DNA from: Saccoglossus kowalevskii
Taxonomy: Eukaryota; Hemichordata; Enteropneusta; Harrimaniidae
DNA: 20,132 nt
Reading direction: 5' to 3'
Assembly (NCBI RefSeq): GCF_000003605.2
Contig: NW_003107095.1
Coordinates: 217,207 to 237,338 of the forward strand
Shown: positions 1 through 8,819 of the stretch, one piece after another
Position numbering within the stretch: position 1 is the first letter of the stretch
Layout of the letters: each line of letters starts with the position of its first letter
Position numbers and translations under genes: made by a program
The notes under the pieces: generated by a model
Told to the model about the DNA's origin: nothing
Database searches by the model: none
What the model saw: the letters and a program-made list of their open reading frames with translations, nothing else

Positions 1-170
1 TAAATTTCGCTAATACAATATGAGATATTTCTGAATTCACTTGTCAGAATCAGTTGTTTTCAGGTTTAAAAAAAACACGAAAGAGTCTTCATCGTATTGT
101 TGTAATATAATATCATAGTAACATATATACTAATAATATAACATTATAAATAACATTATAATTTGAATAC

Positions 171-2286
171 CTGTGTAAAAACACTTCAACCTCAGGGCTA
201 ATGCTCGTTTTTTCGATACTGATTACAAGTCCTAGCACAACGACCGCCAATACTCCAGATACATGCAAGATTCCCTCGCCAATGTAAAATGTCAAATACG
301 TCGAAGCCAGTGTGATGGTGATCTCGGTCAGAGCATCGTTAAAAATGTGCGATAACCACAGAGTTGTCAGGCGTGCCATAAAATATCCAAACAGTGGACC
401 ACAAAATGTAACACGAAGAAAGTAAAGGAAAATTTCCAGTCCTAAGAAGTGAAAATTAAAAAAAAAATAATATTGAAAGCGTTATTTGTGTAGAAAGAAA
501 TGCGGCGAATTATTGATTACATGCACGCATGCGCTAACTGTTATCGCACGTACCGTCCATTTCTTGTCCGGGGATGCTCATTCGCTTAAATACTTCGAAG
601 ATAACAATTGAGCACCCGTCGTTCAGCAATGATTCACCCTCGATCAGAGTACCTAACTGTTTTGAAGCACCTATGAAAAAAACAAAACAATTATTTTTAA
701 TGAGTTGACGTTGTTATTAGTTATTGTACTTGGGTGTGGTGACGTCAGGGATTCTATGGTACCTTACAATACTATCAACCGCCGCTAATGGCGTTTCTCC
801 TCTGCTTACCGAGATCTTTCAACAGCGCCACCACAGCTACAGGGTCAGTCGCACTCATAATAGAACCGAACATCATCGCAGTGGAAAATTCCCATTCATA
901 CGAAAAGACGTACATAGCCAAAACAGCGGTCAGAACCGATGCCACCATCAATCCGAACAGAGCCAGAATGCAGATCTAAGTACGAAAAAAAAAATAGAGT
1001 AAAATATGTCATGCCAACGAGAATGGACTATGACTACATCGCGGAGGGTATTTTTCCTCCGGCCACAGACGCATTTCTGCAAATATATTAATGTTCGGGA
1101 ACAATCCTTTATCATATTATCCATATACATAAGTACCGATAGTTTTCATTAAATTCCCAAAAGCAACTCCATTGACTTTTCTGCTATGATTGTTTTAATC
1201 CGAATTTGTTTAGTCGTATTTTTATCCTATAAATGTTTAGATTTAAAAAAAAATCGCAGAAAAGACAAATAGTAGAATTATAAAGATGTTGACTGACCTG
1301 TACGCTTGATTTCATAAATGTATGCACATCCATAGCGAATGCTGATTCAAAGATAAGTACGGGTAGAAACACGTGCAATATAAGATGAGGATCCATATGT
1401 ACCATAGTAGTATACCTAGCAACATAGTGAACGTTGCTCGAAAGAAGACCGATCAGCACTCCGACAATTAACAATACTACCGTATAGGGGATGTTGACTG
1501 ATACCTTGTTGAGGATACTACGGATGAGCGCTGCAAAAAATGGTACGCTAAACATAATAGTGGGGAAGACTTCACTAGGTACCTTTTGTCCAATGTGACA
1601 ACCCTGTTCATTGTTTTATCATTCCCGATCATATTCGTGCACGCCTCTTTTGACGCAATTGTCGAGTGTCTTACTACTCATCTGCATATTACAAATTTAC
1701 TGAAAAAAATATATTTAAAAAACAAATCTGCCTGAGATTTCGTGTTCTGTTACTTGTCTATCATACGATCACCAATATTATTTAAAACGGGCATCAATCA
1801 AGCACTTCTCTTCGATATTGGAAAATAAACATGCTGCGACATTTATCCGCTTTTCAGAGAATCGTAGGGTTCGTTCAATTTGATTTTTCTGTTAATATAA
1901 ATATAAACTACATGATTCTATCGAGTTTCTAAAAAAAATGTTTAAGAATAGTGGGTTACTGCGACCCAACTGAATAAACAATAACACTCACATGAACTAA
2001 GATACGACAATATACATTGCGCGTAGCGGTATTGATTTACGTGATAAGGGATGGAACATTAGAAACTCCGGGGCTATGGCAGAAAAATTATACAAAACTT
2101 ACCACCCATCGCACAGCAGGCAAACAAAAAGAAAATGACGTAAGGTGGGCCGCCATAAACGAGATGGTCGTGAGGATCGTGAAAACCCTTCACCGTAACA
2201 TTGTGTGTTGTAGAGTTGCCTGTGTAGTTCCAGTTTAATGTCAAGTTCCACGGGAACCCAGACGCTGCTGGCGGTACTATCGCCAT
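171..2286 (-). CDS. SLC9C1: Sperm-type Na+/H+ exchanger (SLC9C family), five 5' exons, partial
   Basis: Exons read on the minus strand are 2286-2103, 1530-1298, 975-810, 670-554 and 441-171. Each is bounded by GT/AG and the phases join without a break (971 nt, about 323 residues); the gene then leaves the left edge. The product is the membrane exchanger part of an SLC9C protein, which in sea urchin and mammalian sperm exchanges Na+ for H+ in the flagellar membrane. Visible motifs are IPYTVVLL, the block DPHLILHVFLPVLIFESAF, SATDPVAVVALLKDLG (about 180-195) and EGESLLNDG with the exchanger Asn-Asp pair at 211-212. The N-terminus carries four N-glycosylation sequons (residues 14, 20, 24, 29) before the first membrane span, so it probably faces outward. 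I chose the ATG at 2286 (G at -3 and +4). An in-frame stop lies 11 codons upstream, but a further 5' exon is possible. The last donor (GTATTC) is weak. The voltage sensor and cyclic-nucleotide domain of the family are not in the window. Confidence 0.9.
976..1297 (-). other. SLC9C intron 2
   Basis: This 322 bp AT-rich intron runs from donor GTCAGT (1297-1292) to a TTAG acceptor preceded by a T-rich tract. I see no embedded gene or repeat in it. Confidence 0.7.
1531..2102 (-). other. SLC9C intron 1
   Basis: This 572 bp intron has a strong donor GTAAGT (2102-2097) and an acceptor TTTTTTGCAG ending at 1531. I found no coding or repeat signal inside. Confidence 0.7.
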
Positions 2287-2796
2287 TTCCTCACATTCAC
2301 TGCGACACCGTTGATTTTAAAGACGATAGCGTACTAACAGGTGAATTGTTAACTAAAATACTAAACTCGAAATCGAAAAAAATGTCTCTATTGTCTCTAT
2401 TATTGATATCAGATGATGCCAAGAATAACATTATTTGCATAATTTCGATTGTGGTTGCTTGGTTACACCGGGCCATTGTATTTGGATGAGAGTCTTCAAT
2501 CTCGAGATCACAGAGGGAAAGTGTAATGACAATTTGTAGAGAAAACGGTTGAAATTAGTACATGAACCCATACGAATAAATTATATATACCACCCACGAA
2601 TTAAAGAACATCGAAGCGTCCCAATGCGCTTGACACTGGACGAGTTTAGTTCCATTGTCGTCATGGAAGCTGTGTCCGCATGTTCCGTACGCTGACTTCA
2701 AAATTGGTTTCCGCTGTTTCATACCGGGTGTGCTACAGTCGTAAACTATAAATTTTCCAACGTAACATTTATTTATCAAATATCACTCTGCTTACA
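2287..2796. promoter_or_regulatory. Head-to-head intergenic segment, candidate bidirectional promoter
   Basis: Start codons of the exchanger (minus, 2286) and the coiled-coil gene (plus, 2797) are 510 bp apart and diverge. This segment must hold both 5' leaders, unless distant non-coding first exons exist. An AT-rich TATATA block lies near 2580-2590. A 74-codon open frame on the minus strand (2555-2779) has no recognisable domain and no convincing donor, so I do not call it. The promoter role is inferred from layout only. Confidence 0.45.
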
Positions 2797-5411
2797 ATGG
2801 AAAGTCATCGTTCGAACAATGACAGCGACCCGCTCCCCGGATTTGATCCCCACCAACGTTTTGTGCGCACTTGTTCAGAGACGAACGTTCAACCGCAAGA
2901 GGACCGTCTACTACACGCGCGTGGAAACCTTCGAATAATGAGAAAACGTTCTACGTTAAGAAGTTTTAAAGATGTGCTTCAAAAACAAATTGAGAGACTT
3001 CATATGAAACACCACCAGATCGACGACATTTTAAAGACCGAATTGCTCAATTTCAATAGAAAAAACGATGACGATTTTGTAACAACGTTAGCACAGAACA
3101 CAGAACCAGGCGCCGAACAAATTGCTAACTGCGAAGTATCACAAGACGGAACAACAGATGCAGGTCACAGAGTTCGGTTGTTGGAAACTGTTACAAATAT
3201 AGTCAATAACGTATTTGCAGAAGCTACAGGTGACACATCGACCCCCGGTATTACCGAACGTTCGTCACTTACCGAACTCGGCCGCCAGCTCTCCAATATT
3301 TTGCTTAACGTAAACGACGACTGTCGCGACAACACCCATTTTTATCTTAACGCCGCCTCGCACACGTACATACGCGAAGAGCTAGTGTTGATTGAGATAA
3401 AGCTGTCAGAAAACAAAAAAATGGAAGTGGAATTTTACGAGTTGGTCAAAGAAATATTAGAGGAGGGCGCATTATTGGAAGACCAATTAAACTACGACAA
3501 GGAACTGTGTACGGCAACTAAGGAACACATACGTAACGAATTGACGACTACTTTACACAGACTTAAGGTATTGTTCATTTTATTTCGAGATGTGTACATG
3601 CTATATACATTTTAACAAGACCACATTTCGTAAGGGAAACCAGTGAACGCTGTATATTGTAATAAATGAAAAAAAAACTCACTTTCTAACACCACATTAT
3701 TTTTATTTTCGGTTTTTATAATATACATACCACATTACAATCTGTATTTAGAAGAATATCGCCTACTTGAATTTTGAAGCACATCCGTACAATCCTCTTT
3801 CCCTATAAATCACGCCCTCACAGTTGTCGATTTGTACAAAATGCTCACGCGGAATTAATTTAGCAAAATTCGCTTATCAGCAAAAATAGCGACATTCATA
3901 CAGTACGTCATTTTGACGCCCCGTCACTAGAGGGCGCGATATATAGAAATGAACTGGAATGAACGAGCGTGAAGCTAGCCTCAGATTCAAAACAAAATAC
4001 GAAACTCAGTCCGAGGGTAGCTTCACGGATTTCTCAAATTGCACAATTGAATGTTATTTCACGACTTGTCATTTCAGGAGTATCCTCTGATTTCGTCGAC
4101 AATCAGTACACACATTGTTAACGTGAGTGGAGCCATTGAGGAGGTTTGGAACATGGCTGAACGGATCGGACTGTTGCAGGGGTTACGGAAGTGCGAAACA
4201 CAACTACTGAAAGTGGCTGACAAAATTGAGAGCATTTCGCATAATGACTTGGATATCAGGAACCGTTTAGACAAAATAGAGACACTTTTAGCAAAGTGAG
4301 TGATCATGTGATTGTATTATGATTTACGGACACCAGTGTATCGTCGGGATTACGTTTGCACGTCCGAACTTTTTATTAGTCAAAGCCCGTTCAATATGGA
4401 TAACTTTGATCACTTTTTTGACATTTTTGTTCAGTACTATTGTATTACGATGTATCGCCACGTTGCAAAGTCGATGTAATACACTTGATGTGGTTCATGT
4501 TTCAACTTAATGAATACGATACAATTCTTTTATTTCTTAGTGCACGTGGCAACTGTTCGCCTTTACTGGAACAGGAAACACCCGCATCTCTTCCCGTAGT
4601 TAGGGTCAACGATCTAAATTCGACATTGGAAAGCCAGGAGGACGGTGGCGGTAACGAAATGCTGAATCAACCACATACAACATCATCATTGGAACATCTC
4701 GGAAATATAGTATTCAGGTCACTTGCACTACATCTGCTAGAGTTTGTTTTCGGTGTGGACGCTTCTAGTGAAGATGACCGGTGCAAATTACAACCCGAAA
4801 ACTTAAACAATGGCCCGCATTTGATTACAGGCGATAACTTACAAGTTACAGAGTGGGCACAGCGAGAAGACGGCGATAGTTGCGTCATAGATACTAGCCC
4901 CACTCGCGATAATAAATATAAAATAAGGGAGTTTAATTCTTCGCCAGAACATTTTATAAAAGTTGAGAAATGCGGCGAAAGTTCTGAATTGAAATGTACT
5001 ACTACTGATAGTAATCGTCTTCCGGAAATGTGTTTTTATGACGCGCGTAGTGAAACTGACACAGTAGGAACGATCCGAGATTTTAAACGGATCTCCGATA
5101 TTGACACAATACCAATACTTGATCGATACAATGGCACAACACTCAACCCCACCTACTCCCAAAAGTGTGACCAAATAGACGTTTACAGAACCAGATCTTC
5201 CAAATGTTTGACATTTCTCGATATATTTGCTATTTTATTGTTCGTAGTGGTTTTCATTCTGATGACAGTGAGCTTCATAGGACCCGGTGACGGATGCCTT
5301 GTCTCTAAAGTTTTTGGTCAAATAATTGTCATAGACTTTGCGCAACTTGATCATTTAATGAAAACGTGGAGATATGTATCTATTCGCCATTTTGGTCTTC
5401 CGCCTTTATGA
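2797..5411 (+). CDS. Tail-anchored coiled-coil protein, tentative IRAG/LRMP (MRVI1-domain) relative with KASH-like tail
   Basis: Three exons, 2797-3567, 4078-4295 and 4541-5411, join in frame (phases 0 and 2) to 619 residues. The ATG sits in a strong context (A at -3, G at +4). Residues about 48-80, 185-255 and 275-330 are charged and helical, with heptad-like spacing. Exon 2 carries IEEVWNMAERIGLLQ (277-291), which recalls the conserved helix of IRAG1/LRMP proteins. Residues about 331-550 are acidic, polar and probably disordered. One hydrophobic span (about 555-576) lies 43 residues from the C-terminus, and the tail ends GLPPL. This resembles KASH proteins, whose lumenal peptides end in PPPX and bind SUN proteins in the nuclear envelope. 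Seen: the coiled coil, a single C-terminal span and the PPL end. Inferred: ER or nuclear-envelope anchoring with the N-terminus in the cytosol. Against it: only two prolines, a lumenal tail longer than usual, and no Cys at the usual -23 position (the only one is at -38). It could be a different tail-anchored protein. The exon 1 donor (GTATTG) is weak. Confidence 0.72.
3661..3666 (+). terminator. Possible intronic polyadenylation signal
   Basis: An AATAAA hexamer lies 46 nt after the first in-frame stop met if the weak exon 1 donor is ignored. Use of it would give a 272-residue product without the membrane anchor. Chance occurrence in AT-rich DNA is quite possible. Confidence 0.3.
3925..3937 (+). 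promoter_or_regulatory. CTCF-like motif
   Basis: CACTAGAGGGCGC is an excellent match to the core bilaterian CTCF site (CCACNAGRKGGCRC-like). It stands out in an AT-rich intron of the coiled-coil gene. Function is inferred from the motif alone, and transposable elements can carry the same word. Confidence 0.4.
3968..4027. repeat. 15 bp inverted repeat around a 30 bp spacer
   Basis: Arms CGTGAAGCTAGCCTC (3968-3982) and GAGGGTAGCTTCACG (4013-4027) are reverse complements with one mismatch. They lie just before the exon 2 acceptor of the coiled-coil gene and could form a stem in the pre-mRNA. They may equally be the remains of a small transposon. Confidence 0.6.
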
Positions 5412-5433
5412 CTTCTTTTTTATTTTAGTTTAT

Positions 5434-5439
5434 AATAAA
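5434..5439 (+). terminator. Polyadenylation signal of the coiled-coil gene
   Basis: AATAAA begins 22 nt after the TGA stop (5409-5411), giving a very short 3' UTR. It supports 5411 as the true gene end. Confidence 0.7.
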
Positions 5440-5456
5440 CACATTTGAAAATTAGA

Positions 5457-5462
5457 TTTAAT
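5457..5462 (-). terminator. Candidate polyadenylation signal of the ammonium transporter
   Basis: ATTAAA on the minus strand lies about 190 nt past the Amt stop at 5654; AATAAA follows at 5423-5418. Either would make the two convergent transcripts abut or overlap at their 3' ends. I cannot choose between them. Confidence 0.45.
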
Positions 5463-5653
5463 AATACCATCATTATTCCTTAGTCATTATTTTCGTCTTT
5501 GAGAATTGAATGCAAATAAAAAAAACTATACACGACGGGCAAGCTGATCTTGAAGCTGCCGGTCACGGTCACGTGACACACATCAACTTTTCACTTTCGC
5601 ATTGGTGGAAAGTAAAATTGGCAGTCCGTTGTGTTGGATCGTCTCTGTACTAA

Positions 5654-8600
5654 TTACATGAAAGTTGATACAGTTTCGTCAACCTCTAACTGGTCTGTCG
5701 CGTTTTCCACTTCCATATTTACCATCACACCAATTGATCGACAAGTTTTTGGTGAACCTGCAAACAGAAAGTACGGGTACTCGTGAATGGACAGTTATTG
5801 TGAATCCGTCGGTTTTCTGTTTTCGCTCGTATTTGTAAATAAAACGTCATGCTGGCGATTATTCGTAATTAATCCGATAACAAAAATGTTTCTCCGAAAT
5901 ATTCTAAATCGTTAAATTACCTTTAACCGGAGTTGTTTCTCTCAAGGTTGGATGGTCCATTACAAGTGCTGTAAGATCGAATAGTACAAAGACATTTAGG
6001 CTTAATCTTTTCTATAGAAAGCGCCATTTATCGACGAGGCTCTTTGGTAATGTAAATAGGGAGACCTATCGGAACGTCGCTATTGTTGTATCTGTAGTTG
6101 TCAGTTTTTGAGATAATAGCTGTATTTTAAAATTACAAATAACTACAGATCTAACGAAGTCATCGAGTTGAACGACCCATCTAGCGTTCAAGTCACACGC
6201 GCTACGCGTGCCTTCCTTACCTTGGTTGTCTATGCCGTTCATACGCACGGTCTCCACGCCACTCACAGGCGAAGTCTCTGTACCGTTCACAGGCGCAGTC
6301 AATAAAGTCATCCCCATACTGCCCCATCCATGACCATAGCTCTCGATCGGGTACGCCGGCTCACCGTGCTTTGGAATGTCAAGACCTGGGAAGAAGGAGA
6401 AACCGGTGACCGTTATGGCGATGGTGTATGATTACATTGAGAATATCGTTCGTAATTATTGTTTCGACTCATGATCATTGGTGAAATAAATAAAACAACG
6501 AGTACTGAAATACGAATTACCGTTAACCATCATTTTGCCATAGGTATCACTATGATTTTATATTTTAACCTTCGAATTTTCGTGGAGGGTCGTCACCTGC
6601 AGTTTGTCTCACCAAATGCGTTGCTTACCTTTTAATTCCAGAGTCGCTTCTACTCGTAATATTCCGGCAAACTTCATTACACCAAATAATAGAATGGAAA
6701 TGATAGCAGTCCAACCCATGATCGCAGCAAGGCCAGCAAAGTTCCATCCAAGTGCCTTGAGTAAAAAAAATCTTATTAAATTAGAAATGTTGTTGTATTC
6801 ATCTTGACTAATCTGTCAGGAACAGAGACTGCAAGTCCACACGAAACTATCTAGTTAAAGCACCACAATTGTCGCGCCGCGCCGAGTTCAATACAGGTCC
6901 CTTGGTATTCAGCCACGCGCAGCCCGACGACTGAAGCGCGTTAACTAGACTATGTGTGCATGGTAGTCAATATATAGCAGTGTATGTCAATACCAAAAAT
7001 TATCAAACATGCATCCATCATGTTTGTACGAGTCAGACGACCAATGACTTCATCGAAAACACATGCTAACTCCCGTTTCAGGGAGAACCTTTCGTATGTG
7101 ATCAAGTTGTTAAAGTGAAACTACATGTGAACATCGACTACGGCAGTTTAGCAAATTCATGTGTACACATTGTTTTGCTTCTAGGGTGTGCTAAAATCGT
7201 GCAGTCGACTATAGCACGTGTCTTTATGCTAGAATGGTAAAACGTCTACCGTGCAAGCTGTTCGGGAAACGTTTCAGTCAACTGACTGGCATTCAAGCAC
7301 CAGAATGTTATAATGCAACATTGAGTTCTGATGTGCTACTACCCCAGCTGCCTTAGTCTGTTTTTCCGCTTCGCTACCAAAAATAGAGAAAACAGACGGA
7401 AGCAGCTGGGGTTCTATCGTATTGTCATTATAGTTTTTGGCCCTGTGCACACTGTATATATATATACAATAATGGTAGCATTAACCATGGAACTATGGGG
7501 TTTATACTTCCATGCATTAACATATAGTGTAACGCTAAAATGGCTACCGTGGCAACACTAACATTCTGGACATTCTAGGTGAACGTGCAACAATGTTTTT
7601 GTTTTTGCATGCAGAGGACTGGCACTGTGTCGTTGTCAAGGTCATGTAACGTACAACACCCCTTCATCAAAATCAACCTTTGAGGTGTAACTCCAAGGCA
7701 TTATTTCACGTGAATGCACATACTACATACATACATGTGTATGAAACACAACTGATCAGCTTAGGCAGTACGAAACGTATTTTCTTCTGTGTCTCGTTGC
7801 ATTCAATGGTAACGACCACACTGCCCCGCGTATACGTACAGGGGTAAACTTAGACGTTCGAGACAAAAAGAAACACCAGTATTTCAATGTCGACTGGGTT
7901 TCTATCGAGTTTGGGAACTCAAGTGTATGCATACGTATAACGTTACCAGGCATCGAGGACATACATAATATTAATAAAGAGATAAAGTATGTATACAACA
8001 CTCGGGTTTATTTCTAATTACGGTATCCTTTTTAGTAGCCGTGTTGTTATGTACAGGACGTCTGAACCATAAATTATAGAAAGTCTAGTATGATGACGCA
8101 CGAATTGTTAGGAGACTGCAGGTCTCTTGTGTTTATTTTTAGATATCTACTCAATTTGTCACAGATAAGCCATAGCTCAAACCTACTGTCAATCGTCCCT
8201 ACTCAAGTAAATTTGTTTATCTTCATCTGAATTACAAGGCAGCAAAGTATTGTGAACAATGGTGAAATACGACCATACTATTCTCAGTGGGGAAAAGTAC
8301 GGACGTGACATAGGGCTGGACATACTAAATAATCTCGGGCAATAGTGACGTTTACTGACCTCCCATGATAACGGACTTGATATATTGAACACGATACCAG
8401 TGTCCACTGCGAGAATCGGCGCCGATAAAACGCCCCACACTCCACCACCCATATGCACTGAAACACAATAATAAGCGAGTTATCGTAAAATATGTTATAT
8501 ACACCGTTTCTCTAAAAACTTCAATTCCAAAATTGCAACAATTCCGTACAGGAATATCGAGAATCTGCAGATTGATGTTTTCGTATTATTTGGAAACACA

Positions 8601-8776
8601 ACAAAGTTTGAAATTGTATGATTACCAGCAACAGCGTCAAGTGGATCATCAATTCCTGCTTTCAGAACAAGCCAGCTGACAACGATGTATATAATACCAG
8701 AGAGGACTCCAATGATGGCAGCGCCCCAAGCATAAACACAGCAGCATCCGGCACAAATTGCGACCTGAAGACAACA

Positions 8777-8819
<43 letters not shown>

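Larger units (their letters stand above)
3568..4077 (+). other. Intron 1 of the coiled-coil gene
   Basis: This 510 bp intron runs from donor GTATTG to acceptor TTGTCATTTCAG. It contains an early stop (3613-3615) with AATAAA at 3661-3666, a CTCF-like site and an inverted repeat, each listed separately. I see no additional exon. Confidence 0.65.

Noticed and set aside
2555-2779. Open minus-strand frame of 74 codons upstream of the SLC9C start, considered as an N-terminal exon.
   Set aside because: It shows no signal peptide or domain, has no good donor near its end, and lies in the presumed promoter region of the divergent gene.
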